64,000 bases of DNA from Variovorax sp. S12S4 (lineage in GTDB: Bacteria; Pseudomonadota; Gammaproteobacteria; Burkholderiales; Burkholderiaceae_C). The notes below the pieces were generated by a model. The model was given only the letters and a program-made list of their open reading frames with translations. It was not told the DNA's origin and searched no databases. The DNA is taken from positions 4,131,001 to 4,195,000 of the forward strand of contig NZ_JALPKR020000002.1 of NCBI RefSeq assembly GCF_023195515.1. The letters are read 5' to 3'. Made by a program: the position numbers and the translations under genes. Positions 26,440-35,138 of the stretch are shown here, in pieces. Position 1 is the first letter of the stretch; each line of letters begins with the position of its first letter.

Positions 26440-26991
26440 TCAAACGATGCTGAGTTCGTGCACGCGATCGAAGCTGCCGCGCCGCCGGTCTTCGAAGAAG
26501 TGTTCCAGCGCCTCGCGCACAGTGCGAAAAGCGATTTCTTCCCAGGGAATTTCTTCCTCCGTGAAAAGCCGGGCCTCGATGGTTTCGTGGCCCGGGTCGA
26601 AGCGGTCGTCCAGCAGGCGGGCGCGGTAGAACAGGTGCACCTGCCCCACGCGCACCACGCTGATCACCGCGAAGAGGCCCTGCATTTCGTAGTTGGCGCC
26701 GGCCTCTTCGTCGGTTTCGCGCGCCGCGCCCTGGGCCGCGGTTTCGCCAAGCTCCATGAAGCCCGCCGGCAGCGTCCATTTGCCCCAGCGCGGCTCGATG
26801 TTGCGCTTGCACAGCAGCACCTTGTCGCCGAGCACGGGGATGGTGCCCACCACGTTCAGCGGGTTCTCGTAGTGGATGGTGCTGCAGGCGGGGCAGACGG
26901 CGCGTTCCTTGGTGTCGCCATCGTCCGGAATGCGGTAGACCACCGCGGTGCCGCAGTTCTTGCAGTGCTTGATGGGGACGCGCAGGATCAT
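26440..26991 (-). CDS. Nudix hydrolase with zinc ribbon
   Basis: A 183-residue protein. A zinc-ribbon-like N-terminus (HCKNCGTAVVY ... CPACSTIHYENP) is followed by the Nudix box GFMELGETAAQGAARETDEE with AGA after it, matching GX5EX7REUXEEXGU. The zinc ribbon recalls NADH pyrophosphatase and related nucleotide-diphosphate hydrolases. The substrate is a nucleoside diphosphate derivative but cannot be specified. It lies between the FAH-family hydrolase and creA, all on the minus strand with short gaps. Confidence 0.9.
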   Translation of the reverse strand: MILRVPIKHCKNCGTAVVYRIPDDGDTKERAVCPACSTIHYENPLNVVGTIPVLGDKVLLCKRNIEPRWGKWTLPAGFMELGETAAQGAARETDEEAGANYEMQGLFAVISVVRVGQVHLFYRARLLDDRFDPGHETIEARLFTEEEIPWEEIAFRTVREALEHFFEDRRRGSFDRVHELSIV

Positions 26992-27012
26992 GAAGCGTTG
27001 GAGCGCAGGGCT

Positions 27013-27714
27013 TCAGACGATCTTGACCGTCAGCTTGGGCAGGCCGGCCACTTCGCCGACCAGCGTGTCGCCCGCCACCACCGCCGCCACGCCTTCGGGC
27101 GTGCCGCTGTAGATCAGGTCGCCGGGCTGCAGCTCCCAGGCGGCCGAAAGATGCTCGATGGTTTCGGCCACGTTCCAGATCAGCTTGCTCACGGTGCTGC
27201 GCTGGCGGTCGGTGCCGTTGACCTGCAGCGAGATTTCGGCGTTCTCGGCATCGCCGGCCTGCGCCACCGGCACGATGGGGCCGATTGGCGCGCTCTGCTC
27301 GAAGCCCTTGCCGATGTCCCATGGGCGGCCCTGCTTCTTCATCTCGCCCTGCAGGTCGCGGCGCGTCATGTCCAGGCCCACGGCGTAGCCGTAGATGTGC
27401 TTGTGCGCGTCGGCGGCCAAGATGTTCTTGCCGCCCGTGCCAATGGCCACCACGAGTTCGATCTCGTGGTGCAGGTTCTTGGTGAGCGTGGGGTAGGCCA
27501 TGGTGCCGGTCTGGCCTGCATCGACCACCACCAGCGCGTCGGCCGGCTTCATGAAGAAGAACGGCGGCTCGCGGCCGGTAAAGCCCATTTCCTTGGCGTG
27601 ATCTTCATAGTTGCGGCCCACGCAGTAGATGCGGTGCACCGGAAAACGGGCGGGCTGCCCGACCACCGGAACCGAAACGGTCGCGGGCGGGGCGAAAACA
27701 AACTCGGAAGCCAT
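27013..27714 (-). CDS. Fumarylacetoacetate hydrolase-family protein
   Basis: A 233-residue FAH-domain protein. The fold markers are VHRIYCVGRNYEDHAKEMG, FFFMKPADALVV, NLHHEIELVVAIG (metal Glu residues) and GDLIYSGTPEGVAAV. Bacterial members of this size include fumarylpyruvate hydrolase (gentisate pathway) and 5-oxopent-3-ene-dioate decarboxylases. Divergent pairing with a zeta-class GST isomerase supports fumarylpyruvate hydrolase. No gentisate dioxygenase is visible in the window. The ATG at 27714 gives the standard N-terminus. Confidence 0.85.
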   Translation of the reverse strand: MASEFVFAPPATVSVPVVGQPARFPVHRIYCVGRNYEDHAKEMGFTGREPPFFFMKPADALVVVDAGQTGTMAYPTLTKNLHHEIELVVAIGTGGKNILAADAHKHIYGYAVGLDMTRRDLQGEMKKQGRPWDIGKGFEQSAPIGPIVPVAQAGDAENAEISLQVNGTDRQRSTVSKLIWNVAETIEHLSAAWELQPGDLIYSGTPEGVAAVVAGDTLVGEVAGLPKLTVKIV

Positions 27715-27800
27715 TGCGTCTGTCCTTTTCAGCGGAACGGAGAAAAACGGCAGTGTGCCAGAGGCAGGCCAGGGTTGTTCGCGAGCGCTATGCTTGCGCA

Positions 27801-28442
27801 ATGATGAAGCTGCATAACTACTTCCGCTCCTCGTCGTCCTTCCGGGTGCGCATTGCGCTCAACCTGAAGGGCCTGGACTACGACTACGTGCCGGTGCACA
27901 TTGCCCGCGGCGACCATCGCACGGGCCCCTATTCGGCCATTTCGGCCGACATGCTGGTGCCGCTGCTCGAAGACGAGGGCGAGCGCTTTTCACAGTCGAT
28001 GGCCATCATCGAATACCTGGACGAGACCCACCCCGAGCCGCCGCTGCTGCCGCACGACCCGGTCGGCCGGGCACACGTGCGGGCGCTGGCCCAGTCGATT
28101 GCCTGCGAGATCCACCCGCTGAACAACCTGCGCGTGCTCAAGTACCTGGTGAAGGAGCTCAAGCTCGACGACGAGGCCAAGAACACCTGGTACCGCCACT
28201 GGGTGCGCGACGGCATGCTGGCCTTCGAGCGGCAGCTTGCGCAGCACCCGGGCGGCACCTTCTGCTACGGCAACACGCCCACGCTGGCCGACTGCTGCCT
28301 GGTGCCGCAGATCTTCAACGGCAGGCGCTTCGACTGCGACTTCAGCGGGCTGCCGCGCACCATGGCCGCCTTCGAGGCCTGCATGGCGCTGGACGCCTTC
28401 CAGCGCGCCCAGCCTTCGCAGGCGCCCGACGCGGAAGCCTGA
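27801..28442 (+). CDS. maiA: Zeta-class GST: maleylacetoacetate/maleylpyruvate isomerase
   Basis: A 213-residue zeta-class glutathione transferase. The active-site segment FRSSSSFRVRIALNLKGL is diagnostic, and ISADMLVPLLEDEGERFSQS with IIEYLDETHP is the glutathione-binding part. The enzyme isomerises maleylacetoacetate or maleylpyruvate with glutathione as cofactor. It is divergent from the FAH-family hydrolase across an 86-bp gap, a pairing seen in tyrosine and gentisate breakdown. I cannot decide between the two substrates from sequence. The double ATG at 27801 is a clear start. Confidence 0.88.
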   Translation: MMKLHNYFRSSSSFRVRIALNLKGLDYDYVPVHIARGDHRTGPYSAISADMLVPLLEDEGERFSQSMAIIEYLDETHPEPPLLPHDPVGRAHVRALAQSIACEIHPLNNLRVLKYLVKELKLDDEAKNTWYRHWVRDGMLAFERQLAQHPGGTFCYGNTPTLADCCLVPQIFNGRRFDCDFSGLPRTMAAFEACMALDAFQRAQPSQAPDAEA

Positions 28443-28447
28443 GCGGC

Positions 28448-29214
28448 ATGAACCCCGGCATGGACCCGAGCTGGCTCGTGCCCGACTGGCCGGCGCCGCA
28501 GAACGTGCGGGCGCTGTGCACCACACGTAGCGGCGGCGTTTCGGTGGGGCGCTATGAAAGCCTGAATCTCGGCGACCACGTGGGCGACGAGCCGGCGCAC
28601 GTCGCGGCCAACCGCACGCGTCTGCGGCAGGCCATCGGCGTGCGGCCGGTCTTCCTGCAGCAGGTGCATGGCAGCGAGGTCGTGGAGCTCGAGGGCACCG
28701 GCAATTCGTTGCCGGACGGGGCCGCCGCCGACGCCTGCACCACCGGCGATAGCGGCCTGGCCTGCACGATCATGGTGGCCGATTGCCTGCCCGTACTTTT
28801 CACCGATACCTCAGGGCGCCGCGTGGCCGCCGCGCATGCGGGCTGGCGCGGCCTTGCCGGCGGCGTGCTCGAAGCAACGGCCGGGGTTTTGCCCCGGAGC
28901 AGGGCAAGGTGCTGGCATGGCTCGGCCCCTGCATCGGCCCAAAGGCCTTCGAGGTCGGCGCCGAAGTCAAGGCCGAATTCGAGGCGCATGCGCCGGAGGC
29001 CGCGGGGTGCTTTCAGCCTGCGCAATCGGCCGGCAAATGGCTGGCGGACCTGCCGGCGCTTGCACGCCAGCGCTTGCGCGCGGCCGGCGTGGAAGCCGTG
29101 TATGGCAACGACGGCACCGACGGCTGGTGCACCGTCGGCAACCCCTCACGGTTCTTTTCGCACCGGCGGGACGGCGTCAGCGGGCGCTTCGCCGCCCTGG
29201 TCTGGAAGGCCTGA
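28448..29214 (+). CDS. pgeF: Laccase-domain protein PgeF/YfiH (one-base frame break at 28883-28886)
   Basis: A multicopper polyphenol oxidase-fold protein (PgeF), which clears misformed peptidoglycan in E. coli. Motifs are present on both sides of the break: QQVHGSEVVEL, VADCLPVLFTD and AAAHAGWRGLAGG before it; WLGPCIGPKAFEVG and GWCTVGNPSRFFSHRRDG after it. The frame breaks in a run of four G at 28883-28886; one more G gives EATAGGFAPEQGKVLAWLG. It follows maiA closely. The break looks like a consensus error. The 3' end overlaps a convergent membrane protein gene by 69 bases. Confidence 0.87.
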
Positions 29215-29469
29215 ATCCTTGCGTGTTGCTTCGGTTGAGGCCGCGGCGGCGCGGCGTGCGGCCTCCTGCGCCTCGGCCTCGCGCTGCCTGATCGCGCGGC
29301 GGCGGCCCGGGGTTCCCATCAGGTAAACCACCAAGGCCACGGGCGCCAATCCGTACAAAAGAAATGTGAAGATGGCACCCAGCACGGTGCCTGTGGTGCT
29401 GGTGGCTTCGGCCACGGCCATCATCACGGCAACGTAGAGCCAGCCGATCACGATCAGGTGGATGAACAC
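29146..29469 (-). CDS. Small membrane protein, unknown
   Basis: A 107-residue protein with two membrane helices (LIVIGWLYVAVMMAVAEA and VLGAIFTFLLYGLAPVALVV) and a basic, Ala/Glu-rich cytoplasmic tail. It starts with GTG at 29469. I do not recognise a family. It overlaps the 3' end of pgeF in the opposite direction, which is unusual for both to be real, but the helices and length are convincing. Confidence 0.62.
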   Translation of the reverse strand: MFIHLIVIGWLYVAVMMAVAEATSTTGTVLGAIFTFLLYGLAPVALVVYLMGTPGRRRAIRQREAEAQEAARRAAAASTEATRKDSGLPDQGGEAPADAVPPVRKEP

Positions 29470-29583
29470 AACAAGTTTCAGTCGGTAAGTAGGTGGGCGG
29501 CGTTATGAAGGCCTTGTGAAATGCAGCATACTCAAAACACGAGCAGCCATCTGTACCGACTCAGGCGAGGACCAGGAGACACC

Positions 29584-31332
29584 ATGAAGCAACAAGCCAC
29601 GGGGGCCGATGCGTTCGCGCCCTTCCAGCAGGCACTGTCAGAGGGATGGAACAAGGCGCTGGAATCGTTCCAGCAATCCGCCGCGCAGGGGGCCTCTGCC
29701 TTCGTCGGCGGCACGCCGCTGTGGCAAATGCCGCAGACGGCCAAGATGCCCGAGCTGCCCAAGATCTCCATCGACCCCGAAAAGCTTCAATCGATCCAGC
29801 AGCAATATGTTGCCGAGGCGACCGAGCTCTGGCGCCAGGGCTTTGCCGCCAAGCCCGAGGGCGACAAGCGCTTTGCGTCCGACGCCTGGGGCGGCAATCC
29901 GCTCGCTGCCTTCTCGGCGGCCGTGTACCTGCTCAATGGCCGCACCATGCTGAACATGGCCGACGCCATCGACGCCGACGAGAAAACCAAGGCCCGCCTG
30001 CGCTTTGCCGTGGAGCAGTGGATGGCGGCCTCGTCGCCGAGCAATTCGCTGGCGCTGAACGCCGAGGCGCAGAAAAAAGCCATCGAAACCCAGGGCGAGA
30101 GCATTGCCAAGGGCATTCAGAACCTGCTGCACGACATCAAGCAGGGCCACCTCAGCATGACCGACGAAAGCGCCTTCGAAGTGGGGCGCAACGTGGCCAC
30201 CACCGAAGGCGCGGTGGTGTTCGAGAACGAGCTGTTCCAGCTGCTCGAATACAAGCCGCTCACGGCCAAGGTGTACGAGCGGCCCTTCTTGCTGGTGCCG
30301 CCCTGCATCAACAAGTTCTACATACTCGACCTGCAGCCCGAAAACTCGTTGATCCGCTATGCGAACGAGCAGGGCCACCGCGTGTTCGTAGTGAGCTGGC
30401 GCAACCCCGACGAATCGTTGGCCAACGCCACCTGGGACGACTACATCGAGAACGCCGCAATCAAGGCGATTCACACGGTGCAGGAAATCAGCGGCAGCAA
30501 GCAAATCAATGCGCTTGGCTTCTGCGTGGGCGGCACCATCCTGAGCACCGCGCTGGCCGTGCTTGCGGCACGCGGCGAAAAGCCGGCGGCCTCGGTCACG
30601 CTGCTCACCACGTTCCTTGACTTCAGCGACACGGGCATTCTCGACATCTTTGTCGACGAGCCGATGGTGCAGTACCGCGAAATGCAGCTCGGCAAGGGCG
30701 GGCTGCTGCCGGGCGGCGACCTGGCCTCGACCTTCAGCTTTTTGCGCCCGAACGACCTGGTGTGGAACTACGTGGTCGGCAACTACCTGAAGGGCGAAAC
30801 CCCGCCCCCGTTCGACCTGCTTTACTGGAACAGCGACGCCACCAACCTGCCGGGCCCGTTCTACACCTGGTACCTGCGCAACACGTACCACGAGAACAAG
30901 CTCGCCAAGCCCAATGCGCTCACGGTGTGCGGCCAGAAGGTGGACTTGAGCAAGATCGACATCCCGGCCTATATCTACGGCTCGCGCGAAGACCACATCG
31001 TGCCGATTGGCGGGGCTTATGCATCGACGCAGCTGCTGCCCGGCAAGAAGCGCTTCGTCATGGGCGCTTCAGGCCACATTGCCGGCGTGATCAACCCGCC
31101 CGCCAAGAAAAAGCGCAGCCACTGGATTCGCGAGGACGGCAAGTTTCCCAAGACGCAGGCCGAATGGCTGGCCGGCGCCACCGAGCACCCCGGCAGCTGG
31201 TGGACCGACTGGGCCCAGTGGCTCAAGGGCCATGCGGGCAAGCATGTTCCCGCGCCGAAGACCTACGGCAACGGCAAGACGTACAAGGCCATCGAGCCCG
31301 CGCCGGGGCGCTACGTCAAGGCCCGCGCCTGA
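29584..31332 (+). CDS. phaC: Class I poly(3-hydroxyalkanoate) synthase
   Basis: A 582-residue PHA synthase that polymerises hydroxyacyl-CoA into storage granules. The lipase-like box is LGFCVGGTIL with the catalytic Cys near residue 314; the catalytic Asp is in YGSREDHIVP and the His in GASGHIAGVINPP. Length and the N-terminal region (PLWQM ... WRQGFAAKPEGDKRFASDAW) fit class I. An AGGAG site precedes the ATG at 29584. phaA lies downstream; phaB (acetoacetyl-CoA reductase) is not in the window. Confidence 0.95.
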   Translation: MKQQATGADAFAPFQQALSEGWNKALESFQQSAAQGASAFVGGTPLWQMPQTAKMPELPKISIDPEKLQSIQQQYVAEATELWRQGFAAKPEGDKRFASDAWGGNPLAAFSAAVYLLNGRTMLNMADAIDADEKTKARLRFAVEQWMAASSPSNSLALNAEAQKKAIETQGESIAKGIQNLLHDIKQGHLSMTDESAFEVGRNVATTEGAVVFENELFQLLEYKPLTAKVYERPFLLVPPCINKFYILDLQPENSLIRYANEQGHRVFVVSWRNPDESLANATWDDYIENAAIKAIHTVQEISGSKQINALGFCVGGTILSTALAVLAARGEKPAASVTLLTTFLDFSDTGILDIFVDEPMVQYREMQLGKGGLLPGGDLASTFSFLRPNDLVWNYVVGNYLKGETPPPFDLLYWNSDATNLPGPFYTWYLRNTYHENKLAKPNALTVCGQKVDLSKIDIPAYIYGSREDHIVPIGGAYASTQLLPGKKRFVMGASGHIAGVINPPAKKKRSHWIREDGKFPKTQAEWLAGATEHPGSWWTDWAQWLKGHAGKHVPAPKTYGNGKTYKAIEPAPGRYVKARA

Positions 31333-31413
31333 CATAGCCCAAAGCAGCAGCCGACAGCCGCACGCACAATCCCACGCACCCGCTTCATTCAAATCACTTC
31401 AACGGAGAACCTC

Positions 31414-32592
31414 ATGGAAGACATCGTCATCGTTTCGGCTGCACGCACGGCGGTCGGCAAGTTCGGCGGCTCGCTCGCCGGCATTGCGGCCACGGAGCTG
31501 GGCGCCCTCGTGATCAAGGAAGTGATTGCACGCGCGAACCTCACGGCCGAGCAGGTCGGCGAAGCCATCATGGGCCAGGTGCTGGCCGCCGGTGCGGGCC
31601 AGAACCCCGCGCGGCAGGCGTGGCTCAAGAGCGGCGGCGCCAAGGAAACCCCCGCGCTCACCATCAATGCGGTGTGCGGCTCGGGCCTGAAGGCCGTGAT
31701 GCTGGCGGCGCAGGCCGTGGCCACGGGCGACAGCGAAATCGTGATTGCCGGCGGGCAAGAGAACATGAGCATGGCGCCGCACGTGCTGCCAAACTCTCGC
31801 AACGGGCAGCGCATGGGCGACTGGAAAATGGTCGACACGATGATCGTCGACGGCCTGTGGGATGTGTACAACCAGTACCACATGGGCATCACGGCCGAGA
31901 ACGTGGCCAAGAAGTTCGGCATCGACCGCTCCGCGCAGGATGAGCTCGCACTCGGCAGCCAGACCAAGGCCGCGGCCGCGCAAGATGCCGGCAAGTTCAA
32001 GGACGAGATCGTGCCGGTGAGCATCGCCCAGAAGAAGGGCGACCCGATCGTTTTCGACAAGGACGAGTTCATCAACCGCAAGACCAGCGCCGAAGGCCTG
32101 GCGGGCCTGCGCCCCGCGTTCGACAAGGCCGGCGGCGTGACCGCGGGCAATGCCTCGGGCCTGAACGACGGCGCCGCCGCCGTGATGGTGATGACGGCCA
32201 AGAAGGCAGCCGCCCTGGGCCTGAAGCCGCTGGGCCGCATCGCAAGCTATGCCACCGCGGGCCTCGACCCGGCCATCATGGGCATGGGCCCGGTGCCCGC
32301 GTCGACCAAGGCGCTGCAGCGCGCCGGCTGGAAGGCGGCCGACCTCGACCTGCTCGAAATCAACGAAGCCTTTGCCGCTCAGGCCTGCGCTGTGAACAAG
32401 GAAATGGGCTGGGACGTGAACAAGGTGAACGTGAACGGCGGCGCCATCGCCATCGGTCACCCCATCGGCGCGTCGGGTTGCCGCATTCTTGTGACGCTGC
32501 TGCACGAAATGCAGCGGCAGAACGCCAAGAAGGGCATTGCGTCGCTGTGCATCGGCGGTGGCATGGGTGTGGCGCTGACTATCGAGCGCTGA
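31414..32592 (+). CDS. phaA: Acetyl-CoA acetyltransferase (beta-ketothiolase)
   Basis: A 392-residue biosynthetic thiolase condensing two acetyl-CoA to acetoacetyl-CoA for PHB. The nucleophilic Cys is in NAVCGSGLKAV (about 88), the His in AIAIGHPIGASG (about 348) and the second Cys in SLCIGGGMGVAL (about 378). It is 81 bases after phaC and probably in the same operon. An AACGGAGAA site precedes the ATG. The 3' side runs into a large palindromic repeat. Confidence 0.95.
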   Translation: MEDIVIVSAARTAVGKFGGSLAGIAATELGALVIKEVIARANLTAEQVGEAIMGQVLAAGAGQNPARQAWLKSGGAKETPALTINAVCGSGLKAVMLAAQAVATGDSEIVIAGGQENMSMAPHVLPNSRNGQRMGDWKMVDTMIVDGLWDVYNQYHMGITAENVAKKFGIDRSAQDELALGSQTKAAAAQDAGKFKDEIVPVSIAQKKGDPIVFDKDEFINRKTSAEGLAGLRPAFDKAGGVTAGNASGLNDGAAAVMVMTAKKAAALGLKPLGRIASYATAGLDPAIMGMGPVPASTKALQRAGWKAADLDLLEINEAFAAQACAVNKEMGWDVNKVNVNGGAIAIGHPIGASGCRILVTLLHEMQRQNAKKGIASLCIGGGMGVALTIER

Positions 32593-32654
32593 GTTTCCTT
32601 CGGGGGTGCCTCGGTCGAGCGGGCGCTCTTGGTTTTGTGCGCTGCCTCCTGTTC

Positions 32655-32917
32655 GTTCAGGGCGGCGCCCCCGCCGACGGGGTACCTTTCTCCGCGAATG
32701 TCCCCCGGCCTGCGGCCTCCTCCTTTATTTCGCTGCGCAAGGCACCCCATCAGCGGGTGCTTTGGGCAGGGCTGTGGTTGATCAGCGGAACACCAGCGGC
32801 GTGCCCCGGTGCACAGGGCATCGGGTGCTCCGCGCAGCGAAATAAAGGAGGAGGGGCGCAGCCCCGGGGGACATTCGCGGAGGGGAGTACCCGGTGGCCT
32901 TTGCACACGCCCCGAAC
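32655..32917. repeat. Large palindromic dispersed repeat, copy 1 (263 bp)
   Basis: The element begins GTTCAGGGCGGCG and ends CACGCCCCGAAC. Its two arms, each about 90 bases, are inverted copies of each other: TCCGCGAATGTCCCCCGG and CTCCTCCTTTATTTCGCTGC on the left return as their complements on the right. About 75 bases of centre separate them. A second copy with almost identical arms and a diverged centre lies at 53798. No protein similarity is visible; open frames through it are by-products of the palindrome. It sits between the 3' ends of phaA and the LysR gene. Confidence 0.85.
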
Positions 32918-32929
32918 AGCAGACGCCCG

Positions 32930-33060
32930 ACAGGCAGACGCCACCTTGTTCACCGCCCAAATTTTCAGCAAACTGACTATTCTCCTTATAAAACAACAAC
33001 TTAAATCGCGTTTACAAGGAAGCACATCAGTTATCCCCAAAGTTGTCCACGGAAAATGGG
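32930..33060. other. AT-rich intergenic island with DnaA-box-like 9-mers
   Basis: This stretch is markedly richer in A+T than its surroundings (for example TATTCTCCTTATAAAACAAC). It contains TTATCCCCA at 33031 (one mismatch to the DnaA box TTATCCACA) and TTGTCCACG at 33043 in the same orientation, 12 bases apart. It could be a protein-binding locus or remnant of mobile DNA. No gene is visible between the repeat and the LysR stop at 33130. Confidence 0.35.
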
Positions 33061-33129
33061 GACGGCACCGGCTTCTTCACAATCCGCTCGCAAGTCCTTG
33101 TTTTATCGGCCCGCGGAGCCGGAATTCAG

Positions 33130-34038
33130 TCAAACAGCAGCCTGCTCACCCGCATAGTGCCGGCACAGCGTTTCGACCAGCGCCTGTGCATAGATCGGCA
33201 ACGCCGCCCGGTCTCGCACCAGCAGGTACCGCTCCCGCACACACCACGCGTCGCTCAGGTCGATCAGTGCGAGCTGCATGCTCTCCTGATTGCGCCGTGC
33301 AGCCGATTCGGGCACCACGCCAATGCCCACGCCGCTGCCGATCATCCGGCACATCGCGTCGAAGCTCCCGAGCTGGATGCGCAGCTTCTGCCGCTTGCCG
33401 AGGTTGTCGGTAATTTGCGCTAGAAAAGTCTGCAAGGTGCTGCCTTGCTGCATGCCGATCGCGTCTTCGTCCAGCGTCTCGGCAAATGAAATCTTTCGGC
33501 GCTTTGCGAAGCGGTGTTTGCGGGATGTGACGAGCACCAGCCGGTCGGTGCTGAAGTGGATGGCTTCAAGGCCCAACGTGTCGACGCGGCCGGCCACGAT
33601 GCCGATGTCGGCGCGGCCGTCGAGCACGCCACGCGGGATCTGAGCATTCGGTTTTTCCTGAAGGTCGACGTTGATGCGCGGGTTGTGCGCAAGGAAGCCG
33701 GGCAGTATTTCGGGCAGGAAATCGGTCACAGCCGTGGTGTTGGCGAACACGCGCAGGTGGCCGCGCAGACCGCCGCCGTATTCGAGCAAGTCGGCGCGCA
33801 GTTGCTCTGTTTGATGCAGCACCAGGCGGGCGTGGTGCAAGAAGGCTTCGCCCGGAGGTAGCAGTCGCACGCCGCGTGCCTCGCGCTGCAGCAATTGCAA
33901 GCCCGCCTGTGTTTCGAGCGCCTTGATGCGCGCACTGGCCGCCGCAAGCGACAGGTGCTGCCGCTCGGCGGCTCGCGTGAGGTTGCCGAGTTCGGCCGTG
34001 GCAACGAAAAGGCGCAGGTCGGTCAGGTCGAAAAGCAT
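33130..34038 (-). CDS. LysR-family regulator (likely of the C5-acid operon)
   Basis: A 302-residue LTTR with the N-terminal winged helix (DLTDLRLFVATAELGNLTRA ... LSLAAASARIKALET) and a periplasmic-binding-like effector domain. It is divergent from the Bug/MaoC/CoA-transferase/CitE run, the usual position of an itaconate-pathway regulator (RipR/ItcR), though the effector is not provable from sequence. The ATG at 34038 is 12 bases from a dyad carrying a T-N11-A motif, suggesting autoregulation. Confidence 0.88.
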   Translation of the reverse strand: MLFDLTDLRLFVATAELGNLTRAAERQHLSLAAASARIKALETQAGLQLLQREARGVRLLPPGEAFLHHARLVLHQTEQLRADLLEYGGGLRGHLRVFANTTAVTDFLPEILPGFLAHNPRINVDLQEKPNAQIPRGVLDGRADIGIVAGRVDTLGLEAIHFSTDRLVLVTSRKHRFAKRRKISFAETLDEDAIGMQQGSTLQTFLAQITDNLGKRQKLRIQLGSFDAMCRMIGSGVGIGVVPESAARRNQESMQLALIDLSDAWCVRERYLLVRDRAALPIYAQALVETLCRHYAGEQAAV

Positions 34039-34049
34039 GTGCCATCGTA

Positions 34050-34079
34050 CCCAAGCCTTCGGTAATTCAGAAGGCTGGG
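34050..34079. promoter_or_regulatory. Candidate LysR operator
   Basis: In the 105-bp gap between the divergent LysR and Bug-receptor genes there is a dyad, CCCAAGCCTT then AAGGCTGGG, whose centre reads TTCGGTAATTCAGAA, a T-N11-A core typical of LysR-type sites. It lies 12 bases upstream of the regulator's start. Confidence 0.5.
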
Positions 34080-34143
34080 TTCCGAAATCGCAGATTGCGC
34101 GCAGGGGTGGGGCGGAACACCATGCGGCCATGGAGACAAAGAC

Positions 34144-35115
34144 ATGAGATTTCGCATACTGGCCCTTCTTTCGTTCGCCGCCGCATTGATTGCCGCAGGC
34201 CCTGCAACCGCGCAGCCATACCCCTCGCGCCCGGTCACGCTCATCGTCCCGCAGGCCGCGGGCGGCACCAACGACATCGTCGGCCGCCTCGTGGGTCAGA
34301 AGATCGGCGAGGTGATGAACGCCAGCGTGGTGGTCGACAACCGGCCCGGCGCGGGCGGCAACATCGGCACGCAGCTGGTCGCCAAGGGCCCGAAGGACGG
34401 CTACACGCTGCTCATGACCATCAGCAGCAGCCAGGCCATCAACCCGGCGCTCTACAAGAACCCGGGTTTCGACCCAGTGAAAGACTTCAAGCCCGTGGGC
34501 CTGATCGGCGCGGTGCCCAACGTGCTGCTGGTCAACCCCTCGTTTCCTGCAAAGGATCTCAACGAGTTCCTGAAGCTCGCGCGGCAGAAGGGCGCCAACT
34601 ACCAGTACGCCTCCGCCGGCAACGGCACGCTCAACCACCTGCTCGGCGAAATGCTCAACAGCATGGCCGGCATCTCTTTGCAGCACGTGCCGTACAAAGG
34701 CGTGGCACCCGCGCTGAATGACGTGCTCGGTGGGCAACTGCCCATCGTTTTTGCCAGCCTGCCTTCAGCGCTTTCGCACATCAAGGCCGGCAAGCTGCGC
34801 GCATTGGCGGTGAGCGGCGACAAGCGCTCGCCGGTGCTGCCGGACGTGCCCACCATCGCCGAGGCGGTGCCGGGCTACAACGGCACGCTCTGGATCGGCC
34901 TGTTCGCGCCCGCGGGCGTTCCGCCTGACGTGCTCGTCACGCTGCAAGACGCCACGCGCAAGGCGCTGGCGGCAAAGGACCTGCGCGACAAGCTCGACCA
35001 GCAGGGCGTCGAGATTGCGGCGCCCACCACGCCGGAGCAGTTTTCGAAGCTGCTGCAGGACGACCTCGCCAAGTGGGCGCGCATCGTCAAGGCATCGGGC
35101 GCCGCAGTGGATTGA
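34144..35115 (+). CDS. Bug/TctC-family periplasmic solute receptor 1
   Basis: A 323-residue extracytoplasmic receptor with a signal peptide (ILALLSFAAALIAAGPATAQ). The family's ligand loops are present: YPSRPVTLIVPQAAGG and HVPYKGVAPALNDVLGG. Bug receptors bind carboxylates such as malate, citrate or nicotinate and many lack adjacent TctAB membrane subunits, as here. It is the first gene divergent from LysR and probably delivers the organic acid degraded by the downstream enzymes. Its stop overlaps a possible upstream start of the next gene (TGATG). Confidence 0.92.
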   Translation: MRFRILALLSFAAALIAAGPATAQPYPSRPVTLIVPQAAGGTNDIVGRLVGQKIGEVMNASVVVDNRPGAGGNIGTQLVAKGPKDGYTLLMTISSSQAINPALYKNPGFDPVKDFKPVGLIGAVPNVLLVNPSFPAKDLNEFLKLARQKGANYQYASAGNGTLNHLLGEMLNSMAGISLQHVPYKGVAPALNDVLGGQLPIVFASLPSALSHIKAGKLRALAVSGDKRSPVLPDVPTIAEAVPGYNGTLWIGLFAPAGVPPDVLVTLQDATRKALAAKDLRDKLDQQGVEIAAPTTPEQFSKLLQDDLAKWARIVKASGAAVD

Positions 35116-35138
35116 TGAACTGGCATAGAAAAAGAACC

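Noticed and set aside
32457..33413. Open frames of 180-311 codons running through the palindromic repeat.
   Set aside because: They follow the palindrome's symmetry, appear on both strands and show no protein similarity.
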